Counted from the stretch's first letter, positions 52,953-63,067 are shown. The stretch is DNA of 64,000 nucleotides from Gordonia iterans (GCF_002993285.1 NZ_CP027433.1:1240001-1304000), one strand, 5' to 3'. Program-made: numbers and translations. Notes: generated by a model not told the origin, from the letters alone.

Positions 52953-55166
52953 ATGCTGGAGCGTCTGACGAGGCGAGTGATCGCCGCCCCGAAACTCGTG
53001 TTGTCGCTGACCCTGGTCTTGCTTGTCGCCGCAGGCATCTACGGCGCCGGCGCCGCGGGGAAGATGCTCGCCGGCGGCTACGAGGACCCCGGCTCCGAAT
53101 CGACCCACGCCTCCCAAGTGCTCGACGAGGTGTTCGGGCAGGCCGGTGCGCAGGTGGTGATCAAGCTCGACGGTCCGTCCGGAACGGACATGGCGACCGA
53201 CCCGGCCGCCAAGGCGGTGGGCACGGAGATCACCGACCGCCTGGCCACTCTCGACTACGTGCAGCAGCCGGTGCTGACGGTGTGGAACTCCCCGCAGCTC
53301 GCCGGGGAACTGCTCAGTCGCGACAAGACCTCCACGCAGATCGTCTTCGGCGTCGACGGCGGCGATGAGCACGCGCCGCGACATGCGCAGGAACTCTCCG
53401 ACGAGTTGACGGGAACCCGGCAGGGCATCGAGATCAAGGTCGCCGGACCGGCGCTGGTCTACAAGCAGGTCAACGATCAGACGTCGAAGGACCTGCTGAT
53501 CGCCGAGGCCATCGCCATCCCGATCAGCTTTCTGCTGCTCATCGTGATCTTCGGCGGCGTCGTCGCCGCGGCGCTGCCGGTGCTGGTCGGCATCGTCTCG
53601 ATCATCGGCACCATGGCGCTGCTGCGGGTGATCGCCGAGTTCGTGGATGTGTCGATCTACGCGCTGAACCTGACGACGGCGATGGGGCTGGCCCTCGCGA
53701 TCGACTACACGCTGCTGATCGTCACCCGATACCGGGAAGAGGTGGGCCGGGGGCTCCCGCGGCCCGATGCGATCGTGCGCACGATGAACACAGCCGGGCG
53801 CACGGTGATCTTCTCCGCGGTGACGGTCGGCCTGTCGCTCGCTGCGCTTGCGATCTTCCCGATGTACTTTCTGCGCTCGTTCGCCTACGCCGGCCTCGGT
53901 GTGGTGGCGGTGGCACTGATCGCCGCGGTGGTGGTGACGCCCGCGCTGATGATGGTGCTCGGCGATCGGATCGACGCACTGGACCTGCGGCGCGCCGTCC
54001 GGAAGATGCGAGGCCGGCCCGAACCCGAGCCGAAGCCGCTGGAGGAGGGATTCTGGTATCGCAGCGCGCAGTGGGTGCTGCGCCATGCGGTGCCCGCCGG
54101 TCTGGCGATCACGACCCTGCTGATCGTGCTGGGACTGCCGTTCTCCGGGATCAAGTTCGGCTTCCCCGACGACCGCGTCCTCCCCGAATCGGCGAGCGCC
54201 CACGCGGTGCAGAAAGAGATCCGCGAACAATACGACGAGAGCTCGTCGTCGAACACCATCGTGGTGATCGAAGGAACGGTCGGCGATCAGGCGATGGCGT
54301 CGTACGCCTCGGAACTGTCGAAGGTCGACAAGGTGACGGCGGTGTCGAGTCCGGCCGGCGTCTACCGCGACGGCGTGGTGGTCGCGCCTGCGCAGCCGGA
54401 TCTGGTCGACGGCGATCATGCGCTGATCAACATCACCGGCGACGTCGAGCCGATGCAGGACGACGGCCAGCGCCAGATCGAGGAGCTGCGCGACGTGCCC
54501 AGGCCGGACGGTGCGACGGTGAGCTTCACCGGCCTGGCCGCGGTGAACGCCGACGTGGTGTCAGCCATCTACCAGAACCTCCCGTGGGTACTGCTGGTGA
54601 TCGCGGTGGCCACCTACCTCCTGTTGTTCCTGTTCACCGGCAGCGTCGTGCTCCCGTTGAAGGCGCTGGTTCTGAACGTGCTGTCGCTGTCGGCGACGTT
54701 CGGCGCGATGGTGTGGATCTTCCAGGACGGGCACTTCGGCGGATTCGGCACGACGGCCACCGGCATCCTCGTGGCGACCATGCCGGTGCTGATGTTCTGC
54801 ATCGCATTCGGTCTCTCGATGGATTACGAGGTGTTCCTGCTGGGCCGGATACGGGAGGAGTGGCTCAAATCGGGCCGGACGCGCGAGGACAACGACCGCG
54901 CCGTCGCGGTCGGTCTGGCTCGCACCGGCCGGGTGGTGACGGCCGCCGCCCTGCTGATGGCGATCGTCTTCGCCGGGATCGCCGCATCGCAGGTCTCGTT
55001 CATGCGAATGTTCGGCGTGGGCCTGGCGCTCGCGGTACTGATGGATGCGACGCTGATCCGCATGGTGCTGGTGCCGGCGTTCATGCGGCTGGCCGGCCGA
55101 TGGAATTGGTGGGCGCCCAGACCGCTGCGCCGGCTGCACGACCGGATCGGCCTGACCGAGGAGTGA
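52953..55166 (+). CDS. MMPL/RND family transporter
   Basis: 737 residues. N-terminal helix (LSLTLVLLVAAGIYGAGAAG), a periplasmic loop, five helices with LALAIDYTLLIVTRYREEVG, second loop from ~380, then five helices with AFGLSMDYEVFLLGRIREEW. Distinct from the MmpL at 40.5 kb. ATG preceded by GAGG. A TetR gene follows after 21 bp, forming a small export unit. Confidence 0.93.
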   Translation: MLERLTRRVIAAPKLVLSLTLVLLVAAGIYGAGAAGKMLAGGYEDPGSESTHASQVLDEVFGQAGAQVVIKLDGPSGTDMATDPAAKAVGTEITDRLATLDYVQQPVLTVWNSPQLAGELLSRDKTSTQIVFGVDGGDEHAPRHAQELSDELTGTRQGIEIKVAGPALVYKQVNDQTSKDLLIAEAIAIPISFLLLIVIFGGVVAAALPVLVGIVSIIGTMALLRVIAEFVDVSIYALNLTTAMGLALAIDYTLLIVTRYREEVGRGLPRPDAIVRTMNTAGRTVIFSAVTVGLSLAALAIFPMYFLRSFAYAGLGVVAVALIAAVVVTPALMMVLGDRIDALDLRRAVRKMRGRPEPEPKPLEEGFWYRSAQWVLRHAVPAGLAITTLLIVLGLPFSGIKFGFPDDRVLPESASAHAVQKEIREQYDESSSSNTIVVIEGTVGDQAMASYASELSKVDKVTAVSSPAGVYRDGVVVAPAQPDLVDGDHALINITGDVEPMQDDGQRQIEELRDVPRPDGATVSFTGLAAVNADVVSAIYQNLPWVLLVIAVATYLLLFLFTGSVVLPLKALVLNVLSLSATFGAMVWIFQDGHFGGFGTTATGILVATMPVLMFCIAFGLSMDYEVFLLGRIREEWLKSGRTREDNDRAVAVGLARTGRVVTAAALLMAIVFAGIAASQVSFMRMFGVGLALAVLMDATLIRMVLVPAFMRLAGRWNWWAPRPLRRLHDRIGLTEE

Positions 55167-55187
55167 CGTGACGGGGGGAGTGGAACG

Positions 55188-55838
55188 ATGGGGAGATGCC
55201 GGGTGCGCAAGCGATCGCCCCGCGGCTCGGGGGAGCAGCTGGCCGAGGAGATTCTGGAGGCGACCACCGACCTGCTGATCGCGGGCGGCGGTTCCGCAGG
55301 GGTGTCGGTGCGCGCCGTCGCCGACCGCGTCGGCGTCACGCCGCCGTCGATCTACCTGCACTTCACGGACAAGGAAGAACTGCTCGACGCTGTGTGCGCG
55401 CGCTTCTTCGAGCGGTTCGACGCGGTGATGATGGCCGAATCGGCCGACGCCGCCGACGTCGTCGAACGTGCCCTGGCGCAGGGGCTGGCGTACGTGAGGT
55501 TCGCGCTCGACAATCCGGTGATCTTCCGGGAGGCGTTCGCACGCTCGACGTCGGCCCCGACGCAGACCGATCAGGTGCTCATGGCGTCGGCGATCCAGCA
55601 CTTCTCCGAGACCGTCGCCGAGGCGATGGACGCCGGGCTGCTCCCGCCGGGTGATGTGACCGGAATGGTGCTGCGGCTCTGGTCGGTGGCGCACGGGGTC
55701 GCCGACCTGATGACCGCCAAGCCGGGGTTGCCGTGGGGCGACGGACTGACCGTCGCCGAGGACGTACTGCGGGCCGCCTTCAGCGGATTTGTTCAAGACT
55801 CGGTAAAGTTGGAACCAATGCGACCCGACGTACGTTGA
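55188..55838 (+). CDS. TetR family regulator linked to the MmpL gene
   Basis: 216 residues. HTH: EQLAEEILEATTDLLIAGGG, VSVRAVADRVGVTPPSIYLHFTDKEELLDAV. TetR_C_13-like C-terminal half. Starts at ATG 55188 (GGGAG upstream) or GTG 55203. Same strand and operon as the transporter, likely its repressor. Confidence 0.9.
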   Translation: MGRCRVRKRSPRGSGEQLAEEILEATTDLLIAGGGSAGVSVRAVADRVGVTPPSIYLHFTDKEELLDAVCARFFERFDAVMMAESADAADVVERALAQGLAYVRFALDNPVIFREAFARSTSAPTQTDQVLMASAIQHFSETVAEAMDAGLLPPGDVTGMVLRLWSVAHGVADLMTAKPGLPWGDGLTVAEDVLRAAFSGFVQDSVKLEPMRPDVR

Positions 55839-55880
55839 ATAGACGTGAGCGACCGCATCCACCCTTTGAAGGAGCAATAA

Positions 55881-56756
55881 GTGCGCGAGAGCAGCAACCC
55901 GGTTATGCGCGGAGTGATCCGCGACAACCAGCCTGCCCCCTACGCCGGTTTCGGTCAGGCCATCCCCGGTGCCCAGACCGGCATGATGCAGGCCGGTCAG
56001 CAGGCCAACCCGTACCAGCAGCAGAACTACGCCCCGACCACCGCGGGCCGCACCATCACCATCGACGACGTTGTGATGAAGACCGGCATCACCCTCGGTG
56101 TGCTGATCGCCGTGGCCATCGCGACCTACGCGGCGATCGTCACCCGCGCGACCGAGTCCGCTCAGTTGTCGCTGGCCATGCCGCTGCTGCTGGTCGGCGC
56201 CCTCGGCGGGTTCGTCCTGGTGCTGATCGCCTCGTTCGGGCGTAAGCAGGACAATCCGGCCATCGTGCTCTCGTATGCGGCGCTCGAAGGTCTCTTCGTC
56301 GGTTCCATCTCGTTCGTGTTCGCGAACGTCGTGGTCGCCGACGGCGTCAGTGCCGGAACCATGATCGGCCAGGCAGTCCTGGGCACACTCGGCGTGTTCT
56401 TCGGCATGCTGATCGTCTACAAGGTCGGCGCGATCCGCGTGACCCCGCGCTTCACCCGCATGCTGATGGCCGGTCTGGTGGGCGTCCTGGTCCTCATGCT
56501 GGGCAACCTGGTCCTGGGCCTGTTCGGCGTGGACATGGGTATCCGCAGCGGCGGCCCGATCGCGATCATCTTCTCGCTGGTCTGCATCGCGCTGGCGGCG
56601 TTCTCGTTCCTGCTCGACTTCGACTCGGCCGACCGGCTGGTCAAGGCCGGCGCTCCGGAGAAGGCCGCGTGGGGTGTCGCCCTCGGCCTGACCGTCACCC
56701 TGGTCTGGCTGTACGTCGAGATCCTGCGGCTGCTGAGCTACCTGAACAGCGACTAG
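55881..56756 (+). CDS. Bax inhibitor-1 / YccA family membrane protein
   Basis: 291 residues from GTG 55881 with AAGGAG upstream. N-terminal ~65 residues are polar and Gln-rich ([27 protein letters not shown]), then seven helices of the BI-1 fold ([20 protein letters not shown] ... [20 protein letters not shown]). BI-1 relatives can leak calcium/protons; bacterial role unclear. Ends before a repeat copy and a strong terminator. Confidence 0.93.
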   Translation: MRESSNPVMRGVIRDNQPAPYAGFGQAIPGAQTGMMQAGQQANPYQQQNYAPTTAGRTITIDDVVMKTGITLGVLIAVAIATYAAIVTRATESAQLSLAMPLLLVGALGGFVLVLIASFGRKQDNPAIVLSYAALEGLFVGSISFVFANVVVADGVSAGTMIGQAVLGTLGVFFGMLIVYKVGAIRVTPRFTRMLMAGLVGVLVLMLGNLVLGLFGVDMGIRSGGPIAIIFSLVCIALAAFSFLLDFDSADRLVKAGAPEKAAWGVALGLTVTLVWLYVEILRLLSYLNSD

Positions 56757-56763
56757 CCGCGCC

Positions 56764-56823
56764 GGTCGAGCTGCTTGCTCGCCAGTTGAGCGACCAGATC
56801 GCTGGTTGAGCTCGTCGAAACCC
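56764..56823. repeat. Dispersed-repeat copy in reverse orientation
   Basis: GGTCGAGCTGCTTGCTCGCC, AGTTGAGCGACCAG and ATCGCTGGTTGAGCTCGTCG followed by AAACCC. The last part is the reverse complement of GGGTTTCGACGAGCTCAACC, the same core seen at 52.9 kb and in ppx. It sits between the BI-1 gene and the terminator. Confidence 0.8.
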
Positions 56824-56872
56824 AAAGAGTGCGGCCAAGTGGTTCCTGGGGAACCACTTGGCCGCACTCTTT
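56824..56872. terminator. Strong bidirectional terminator
   Basis: Perfect 23-bp arms starting AAAGAGTGCGGCCAAG around a TGG loop, with AAA on one side and TTTT on the other. It separates the BI-1 gene from the convergent thiolase and can work on both strands. Confidence 0.95.
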
Positions 56873-56900
56873 TGCGCTCGGTGGGATCAGATGGGCGGGA

Positions 56901-58124
56901 TCAGCTCAGGCGTTCGAGGATCATCGCCATGCCCTGGCCGCCGCCGACGCACATGGTCTCCAGACCGAAGGTCTTGTCGTGCGTCTGGAGGTTGTTGATC
57001 AGCGTCGTGGTGATGCGGGCGCCGGTCATGCCGAACGGATGGCCCAGGGCGATCGCGCCGCCGGAAACGTTCAGGCGGTCGTGGTCCATGCCGAGCTCGG
57101 CGGCCGAGCCGAGCACCTGCACGGCGAAGGCCTCGTTGAGCTCGTAGAGGTCGAGGTCGTCGATCGTCATACCGGCGATCCGGAGGACCTTGCGGACCGC
57201 CTCGATCGGGCCCAGACCCATGATCTCGGGGGAGAGGCCGGTGGCGGCGGTGGCGACGACGCGCGCGAGCGGGGTGAGGCCGAGTTCCTTGGCCTTGGTG
57301 TCGCTCATGATGACGAGCGCGGCGGCGCCGTCGTTGAGCGGGCAGGCGTTGCCTGCGGTCACGGTGCCGTCTGGTCGGAAGACCGGCTGCAGCTGGCTGA
57401 TCTTCTCGTAGGTGGTGCCGGCTCGGGGGCCGTCGTCTGCGGTGACCTTGGTGCCGTCCGGGAGGGTGATCGGATCGATCTCCCGAGCGAAGAATCCGTC
57501 GGCGATCGCCTTCTCGGCCCGGTTCTGGCTGAGCACGGCCCAGCGATCCTGGTCCTCGCGTGAGATCCCCGTGTAGCTCGCGACGTTCTCGGCGGTCTGG
57601 CCCATCGCGATGTACACGTCAGGAAGCAGGCTGTCCTCCCGAGGATCGTGCCACGGGCCCTGGCCGCCCTGCGCCGCGAGCGCGGTGCGAGCCTCGGCCT
57701 CGTTGAACAACGGGTTCTTGGAGTTCGGCAGTCCGTCGGCGGCGCCGGCGGTGCCGAAGCTGGACACGCTCTCGACTCCGGCGGAGATGAAGACGTCGCC
57801 CTCACCGGCCCGGATGGCGTGCAACGCCATGCGGGTGGTCTGCAGCGACGACGAGCAGTAGCGGTTCACGGTGACGCCCGGAACGTGGTCCAGGCCGAGC
57901 TCGACGGCGACGACGCGGGCGATGTTGTATCCGCCGGCACCGCCGGGCTGGCCGATGCCCAGGTGGATGTCTTCGATGTCGGACAGGGCGAGCTGGGGAA
58001 CTTTCGAGATCGCTGTCGCGATCATCTGTTCGGCGAGTTCGTCGGGGCGCAGGTCCTTGAGAGAACCCTTTCCGGCGCGGCCGATCGGGGAGCGGGCAGT
58101 GGCGACAATCACGGCTTCTGGCAT
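56901..58124 (-). CDS. fadA3: Acetyl-CoA C-acetyltransferase (thiolase)
   Basis: 407 residues. Nucleophile Cys90 ([15 protein letters not shown]), [23 protein letters not shown], His in [17 protein letters not shown] and second Cys in [12 protein letters not shown]. Condenses or cleaves acyl-CoA. Corresponds by position and sequence to Rv1074c, near cbs and metB as in M. tuberculosis. Confidence 0.94.
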   Translation of the reverse strand: MPEAVIVATARSPIGRAGKGSLKDLRPDELAEQMIATAISKVPQLALSDIEDIHLGIGQPGGAGGYNIARVVAVELGLDHVPGVTVNRYCSSSLQTTRMALHAIRAGEGDVFISAGVESVSSFGTAGAADGLPNSKNPLFNEAEARTALAAQGGQGPWHDPREDSLLPDVYIAMGQTAENVASYTGISREDQDRWAVLSQNRAEKAIADGFFAREIDPITLPDGTKVTADDGPRAGTTYEKISQLQPVFRPDGTVTAGNACPLNDGAAALVIMSDTKAKELGLTPLARVVATAATGLSPEIMGLGPIEAVRKVLRIAGMTIDDLDLYELNEAFAVQVLGSAAELGMDHDRLNVSGGAIALGHPFGMTGARITTTLINNLQTHDKTFGLETMCVGGGQGMAMILERLS

Positions 58125-58201
58125 GTCGTCAGCGTAACCCAGCGGTCGGGACGGCCGGACCGGAGTCGAGTTCGTCGTGCGGGAGTGTCACGATAGGAGG
58201 T

Positions 58202-59614
58202 ATGCGCATCGCGAATCATGTCGTGGACCTCGTCGGAAACACACCACTGGTCAAGCTCACTTCGGTCGCCAAGCCGGGAGCGGGTCTGGTCGCGGCGAAG
58301 CTCGAGTATTTGAACCCGGGCGGCAGCTCGAAGGACCGCATCGCCACCCGGATGATCGACGCCGCCGAGGAGTCCGGTGAACTGAAGCCCGGCGGCACCA
58401 TCGTCGAGCCGACGTCGGGCAACACCGGCGTCGGTCTGGCGCTGGTGGCTCAGCAGCGCGGGTACAAATGCGTGTTCGTGTGCCCGGACAAGGTGGCCGA
58501 GGACAAGCGGAACGTGTTGCGCGCGTACGGCGCTCAGGTGGTGGTGTGCCCGACAGCAGTGCCCCCGGAGCACCCGGACAGCTACTACAACGTCTCCGAC
58601 CGGCTGGTCCGTGAGATCGACGGCGCGTGGAAGCCGAACCAGTACGCGAACCCGAACGGACCGCGCAGCCACTACGAGACCACCGGTCCGGAGATCTGGG
58701 CCGACACCGACGGCACGGTGACGCACTTCGTCGCCGGCGTCGGCACCGGCGGAACCATCACCGGCACCGGCCGCTACCTCAAGGAGGTGTCGGAGGGGCG
58801 CGTCAAGATCGTCGGCGTCGATCCCGAAGGCTCGGTGTACTCCGGCGGCTCAGGCCGGCCGTACTTGGTGGAGGGCGTCGGTGAGGACTTCTGGCCGGAC
58901 GCCTACGACCCGACGGTGCCCGACGAGATCATCGCGGTGTCCGACGCGGACTCTTTCGAGATGACCCGCCGCCTCGCACGCGAAGAGGGCCTGCTGGTCG
59001 GCGGCTCGTGCGGCATGGCCGTGGTCGCCGCGCTGGAGGTCGCGGAGCGGGAGGGGCCGGACGCCGTGGTCGTCGTGCTGCTGCCCGACGGCGGCCGCGG
59101 GTATCTGTCGAAGATCTTCAACGACGAGTGGATGAGCAGCTACGGCTTCCTGCGCACGCCGCTGGAGGGCGAGAAGCCCGAGTCGACCGTGGGTGAGGTG
59201 CTGCGCGGCAAGACCGGTGCGCTGCCGGACCTGGTGCACACGCATCCGCAGGAGACGCTCCGCGACGCGATCGAGATCTTGCGCGAGTACGGCGTCTCGC
59301 AGATGCCCGTCGTGGGCGCCGAGCCGCCGGTGATGGCCGGCGAGGTGGCCGGGTCGGTGAACGAGCGCGACCTGCTGTCGGCGGTGTTCGAGGGACGCGC
59401 GTCGTTGGCGGATCCAGTGTCCGCGCACATGGGTCCGCCGTTCCAGATGATCGGCTCCGGCGAACCGGTGTCGGCAGCGCTGGAAGCTTTGAGCGCCTCG
59501 GATGCGTTGATGGTGGTGGAGGACGGCAAGCCGATCGGCGTGATCACTCGGCATGATCTGCTCGCGTTCGCCAGTAGCCATCCGTTGCCGACTCGTGAGG
59601 ACAGCAAGAAGTGA
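58202..59614 (+). CDS. cbs: Cystathionine beta-synthase
   Basis: 470 residues. Serine + homocysteine to cystathionine, PLP-dependent. PLP Lys44 in NPGGSSKDRIATRM, PTSGNTGVGLA, phosphate-binding GVGTGGTITGTGRYL, VGGSCGMAVVAAL. C-terminal pair of CBS domains (DLVHTHPQETLRDAIEILRE; SALEALSASDALMVVEDGKP). Rv1077 equivalent. Stop overlaps the metB GTG. Confidence 0.95.
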   Translation: MRIANHVVDLVGNTPLVKLTSVAKPGAGLVAAKLEYLNPGGSSKDRIATRMIDAAEESGELKPGGTIVEPTSGNTGVGLALVAQQRGYKCVFVCPDKVAEDKRNVLRAYGAQVVVCPTAVPPEHPDSYYNVSDRLVREIDGAWKPNQYANPNGPRSHYETTGPEIWADTDGTVTHFVAGVGTGGTITGTGRYLKEVSEGRVKIVGVDPEGSVYSGGSGRPYLVEGVGEDFWPDAYDPTVPDEIIAVSDADSFEMTRRLAREEGLLVGGSCGMAVVAALEVAEREGPDAVVVVLLPDGGRGYLSKIFNDEWMSSYGFLRTPLEGEKPESTVGEVLRGKTGALPDLVHTHPQETLRDAIEILREYGVSQMPVVGAEPPVMAGEVAGSVNERDLLSAVFEGRASLADPVSAHMGPPFQMIGSGEPVSAALEALSASDALMVVEDGKPIGVITRHDLLAFASSHPLPTREDSKK

Positions 59615-60771
59615 CCGACCAGGGACTGCCGACTACCGCAGGATTTTCGACCAAGGCGATTCACGCGGGCTGGGAACCCGACGGCCGGACCGGTGCGGTG
59701 AACGTGCCGATCTATGCGTCGTCGACCTTCGCGCAGGACGGCGTCGGCGGCATGCGCGACGGCTTCGAGTACGCGCGTACCGGCAACCCCACGCGCCGGG
59801 TGCTCGAGGAGAACCTGGCCGCGCTCGAGAACGGCGCGTACGGGCGCGCCTTCGCGTCGGGCATGGCCGCGACGGATGCGATCCTGCGGGCGGCGCTGCG
59901 TCCCGGCGACCACCTCGTGATCCCCAACGACGCCTACGGCGGGACGTTCCGGCTGATCGACAAGGTGTTCTCGCAGTGGGGGATCGAGTACTCGGTGGCG
60001 CCGATCGTCGACCCCGAAGCGATCGCCGCAGCGATGACCCCCAAGACCAAGCTGGTATGGGTGGAGACGCCCACCAACCCGCTGCTGAACGTCGGCGACA
60101 TCGCGGCGATTGCGGACGTCGCCCACTCGGGCGGGGCGAAGCTGGTGGTGGACAACACTTTTGCGACGCCGTACCTGCAGCGTCCGATCGATCTCGGCGC
60201 CGACGTCGTCGTCCATTCGACGACGAAGTATCTGGGCGGGCACTCCGACGTGGTGGGCGGCGCGATCGTCACCGACGACGAGCAGTTCGACGCCGACGTC
60301 GCCTTTCTGCAGAACGGTGCCGGTGCGGTGCCGGGACCGTTCGACGCGTATCTGACGATGCGCGGGATCAAGACGCTCGCGGTACGGATGGATCGGCACA
60401 GCGACAACGCCGAGAAGCTGGTGGAGGTGCTCTCGGGCAGCTCGAAGGTGGCGTCGGTGCTGTACCCGGGCCTGGAGTCGCATCCGGGACATGACTTCGC
60501 CGCTGCGCAGATGCGCCGGTACGGCGGCATGATCTCGGTGCGGCTGGCCGGCGGTCGTGAAGCGGCGCTGGACTTCTGCGCGCGCACCAAGATCTTCACG
60601 CTGGCCGAGTCGCTGGGCGGGATCGAGTCGCTGATCGAGCACCCCGGCGCGATGACGCACGCCTCGACCGCCGGTTCGCTGCTGGAGGTGCCCGACGACC
60701 TCGTCCGGTTGTCGGTGGGTATCGAGGACGTCGACGATCTGATCGCGGACGTCGAGCAGGCGCTCGGCTGA
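59611..60771 (+). CDS. metB: Cystathionine gamma-synthase
   Basis: 386 residues from GTG overlapping the cbs stop (GTGA). Cys/Met metabolism PLP enzyme: STKAIHAGWEPDGRTGAVNV, YARTGNPTRRVLEENLA, ASGMAATDAIL, PLP Lys in HSTTKYLGGHSDVVGG, SLGGIESLIEHP. Makes cystathionine from O-acyl-homoserine (methionine synthesis), or the reverse as gamma-lyase. With cbs it completes transsulfuration. Confidence 0.94.
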   Translation: MTDQGLPTTAGFSTKAIHAGWEPDGRTGAVNVPIYASSTFAQDGVGGMRDGFEYARTGNPTRRVLEENLAALENGAYGRAFASGMAATDAILRAALRPGDHLVIPNDAYGGTFRLIDKVFSQWGIEYSVAPIVDPEAIAAAMTPKTKLVWVETPTNPLLNVGDIAAIADVAHSGGAKLVVDNTFATPYLQRPIDLGADVVVHSTTKYLGGHSDVVGGAIVTDDEQFDADVAFLQNGAGAVPGPFDAYLTMRGIKTLAVRMDRHSDNAEKLVEVLSGSSKVASVLYPGLESHPGHDFAAAQMRRYGGMISVRLAGGREAALDFCARTKIFTLAESLGGIESLIEHPGAMTHASTAGSLLEVPDDLVRLSVGIEDVDDLIADVEQALG

Positions 60772-61174
60772 GCTGAACCGGCCGCGCTTCACGGGTCGGG
60801 TCGAGATCAGGGTGCCGAGCACCCTCGGCTCTGACTGGCACCCTCAGCTGGAGGTGCCAGATCGAGTTTCGGGTGCCCAGCACCCTTGTTTCGGGTGGGC
60901 ATATGCCGCTTCGCCCGGGGTTCTCCGGTCGAGGCGAAAGAATCTCGAAGAGAAATGGAACCGAAGCGGCACCTGGTGCGTCTAAATCTGTGAACGATCG
61001 AAACCGTTGGTCGGGGGGACGGCGGATTCGGAGTTCGAGGAGGGCGGGCAGCTACCGCGGTCGGGGGACGGTGGCTACGCGCCTGTCGGGGAAGACTGTG
61101 CCGGGGGTCGTCGTCGGGGGGAGGCGGCCTCCGGCGCAGCCTCGGAGGAGTCATCGACGACGACGGAGGACGAC
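60772..61174. other. Gap with three GGTGC palindromes
   Basis: About 400 bp without a convincing gene. It holds GGGTGC-CGA-GCACCC (60810-60824), TGGCACC-N10-GGTGCCA (60836-60859) and GGGTGC-CCA-GCACCC (60871-60885). The first and third sit in similar surroundings (TCGAG...GGGTGC). They could be a metB terminator cluster or a mobile palindromic element. After 60900 nothing clear is seen until the ribosome site of the next gene. Confidence 0.6.
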
Positions 61175-61462
61175 GTGAGCGAACTGGTCTCGATCGAGGC
61201 AGTGTGGCGCGACCGGGCCAAGATTGCCGCCGAAGCTGCGGAGGAACTCGCAGATCTCATCCCGGCTCTTCGGCGAGTCTTATCAAGAAACACACTCGGC
61301 GAAGACTGCGCCGAAGGTGAGGCGATGTACGGTCAGCTACGAATCGTCGTCGCGGGCGGCGTAGACGTACTCCGTGACGCGATGACGGATGCGCAAGTCC
61401 TGGCGTCGCGCTGCCGTGCATCGGCCTCCGCGTACGCTGGCGCCGATTCCCTGCCGGAGTGA
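61175..61462 (+). CDS. EspC/DUF2580-like type VII secretion target
   Basis: 95 residues from GTG 61175 with GGAGG upstream. All-helical, two helices: WRDRAKIAAEAAEELADLIP, then GQLRIVVAGGVDVLRDAMTD, ending SASAYAGADSLPE, the YxxxD-type tail of PF10824-like small secreted proteins. Directly followed by a DUF3558 lipoprotein, a pair recurrent in Gordonia, Rhodococcus and Nocardia. Assignment is by pattern. Confidence 0.65.
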   Translation: MSELVSIEAVWRDRAKIAAEAAEELADLIPALRRVLSRNTLGEDCAEGEAMYGQLRIVVAGGVDVLRDAMTDAQVLASRCRASASAYAGADSLPE

Positions 61463-61469
61463 GGTCCAA

Positions 61470-62105
61470 GTGCTGCGCAGCCGTGCACCCTTGGTGAGAC
61501 TCGTAGCAATAACTGCATATTGCTTGGCTGTGACTTCCTGTGCACATGTCGAGAGTTCCGGACGCGACCATTCGAAAAGTGCGCTGATTCACTCCACGGC
61601 TGCTGGAGTGGCTGAGACACATGAGCTGCCCTTCGACACGACGTTAACTCAGCGTTGGAACGGTGCAAACGACGGCACAACCTACGAACCCTGTACAGCG
61701 TTGAGTCCAGGTGGCCTCTTCGCCCTCGGTATAGTGCCTGACTCCGTAGCAGATGCGGCCGCGACCGATGGACAAACCGCCAGGGGTTGCTCCTGGAAGT
61801 ACGTTGGGTCTGTGGGAGACCACTGGACGGTAAGTCAAATCGTGGGGAACTCGCCGAGCCTCGAGCATGAGAAGAAGCGGGCGTCAACTTCGGTCGATGA
61901 ATGGCTGCCTGATGTGAACATCGGCGGACGGATAGTCGGGGTTCACCACCTAATCATCGGCGGAGACTGCGAAACATACGTCCAATCCGGAAAGGCTGCG
62001 GTGAGCACGATCGTCGTGACGCTCGATACGGGCGTGCCAGTCTCCGAGATCTGCGATAGGGCGATCGCGTTCACCAGGGCGACGATCGACAAGATCCCTC
62101 ACTGA
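61470..62105 (+). CDS. DUF3558-like lipoprotein
   Basis: 211 residues from GTG 61470 (GAGG upstream). Lipoprotein signal VAITAYCLAVTSC. Conserved YEPCTALSPGGLFALGIVP, RGCSWKYVG, HHLIIGGDCETYV cysteines of DUF3558. GC content is visibly lower than in neighbouring genes, a sign of recent acquisition with the gene upstream. Confidence 0.8.
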   Translation: MLRSRAPLVRLVAITAYCLAVTSCAHVESSGRDHSKSALIHSTAAGVAETHELPFDTTLTQRWNGANDGTTYEPCTALSPGGLFALGIVPDSVADAAATDGQTARGCSWKYVGSVGDHWTVSQIVGNSPSLEHEKKRASTSVDEWLPDVNIGGRIVGVHHLIIGGDCETYVQSGKAAVSTIVVTLDTGVPVSEICDRAIAFTRATIDKIPH

Positions 62106-63067
62106 GCGGGGAGTGGGGTGGCGGAGGTTCCGTTCACGCCGGCGGCCCACTCGGCGAGGACGTCGTCCCACGACGACGGGCGCAGGTCGAAGTCCCGGAC
62201 GAGTCGTCCCTCGCCCATCACCGCGGGGGCGCGCCAGAGGTACTGCTGATTGTGCAGTTCGCGCGCCATCGGGGAGACCAGCCCTGCCGCCGAGAACGCG
62301 GCCGCCGGTATGCGTGAGACCGCGGGCGCAGGTCGTACGCCGTCTGCACCGTGCAGGGCCTCGGATGCGCGGCGCGCCATCTCGCGCTGGGTGAGCGGCG
62401 GCAGTGACGGGGCGAGGAGAACGGCGTCGCCGTCGGGAGCGAACTCGTCGGCGCGATCGGCCGCGGTCGCCATGGCGCGGGTCAGATCCGGGATGTAGGT
62501 CGCCGACCGGGGCGCGTCCGGGTCGCCCAGCACCCAGGCTCGACGGCCACGGGCCACCGGAGTGAGCACCATCGCAAGGAACACCGACGTGGCAGGCGCC
62601 GCTGTCGGACCGAGTAGATCGGCAGCCACCACCGAGAGCGTCTGGGCCGGGTGTGCCGCACGGTTCCGCAGCAGGGCCGCACGTACCCGGCCGAGAGGTG
62701 CGACCGGATCCAGCGGCGAGTCTTCCGCGAGGCGCTGAGCCCCCATGCCGAAGGCGTACACGGACTCGGGAAACACGACCGGCACACCGTACTCGGCGGC
62801 GACGTCCATGACGGCCCGCTCCCGCTGCGGCAGATCTCGCTCCCACGCCTTCGCGCTGTAGCGGGTGTGCGTGCAGTGGAAGACGGCCTCCGCACCCGCC
62901 ATCGCTTCACGGAGAAGTCCCCTATCGCCGGCGTCGCCCTGGATGAGGGTGGTCCCCGGCAGCGGAACGGCCGAGCGGCGCAGGACCGAGACCTGGTGCC
63001 CGCCGCCGACGAGGTCGGCGGCGAGCTGGGTGCCGATCTGGCCGGCCCCGGTGACGAGGTGCTGCAT
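62099..63067 (-). CDS. NAD(P)-dependent epimerase/dehydratase-like protein
   Basis: 322 residues from ATG 63067 with AGGAGG upstream. Rossmann start QHLVTGAGQIGTQLAADLVG, then VLRRSAVPLPG, AGAEAVFHCTHTRYSAKAWE, VVFPESVYAFG; extended SDR family without a standard YxxxK (YSAK is near). Stop overlaps the convergent lipoprotein by 7 bp. Two matching dyads upstream indicate TetR-type control. Confidence 0.87.
   Translation of the reverse strand: MQHLVTGAGQIGTQLAADLVGGGHQVSVLRRSAVPLPGTTLIQGDAGDRGLLREAMAGAEAVFHCTHTRYSAKAWERDLPQRERAVMDVAAEYGVPVVFPESVYAFGMGAQRLAEDSPLDPVAPLGRVRAALLRNRAAHPAQTLSVVAADLLGPTAAPATSVFLAMVLTPVARGRRAWVLGDPDAPRSATYIPDLTRAMATAADRADEFAPDGDAVLLAPSLPPLTQREMARRASEALHGADGVRPAPAVSRIPAAAFSAAGLVSPMARELHNQQYLWRAPAVMGEGRLVRDFDLRPSSWDDVLAEWAAGVNGTSATPLPAQ

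Noticed and set aside
54561-56867. 768-residue minus-strand frame
   Set aside because: Antisense to MmpL, TetR and BI-1 genes; low-complexity Gln/His/Arg composition typical of shadows.
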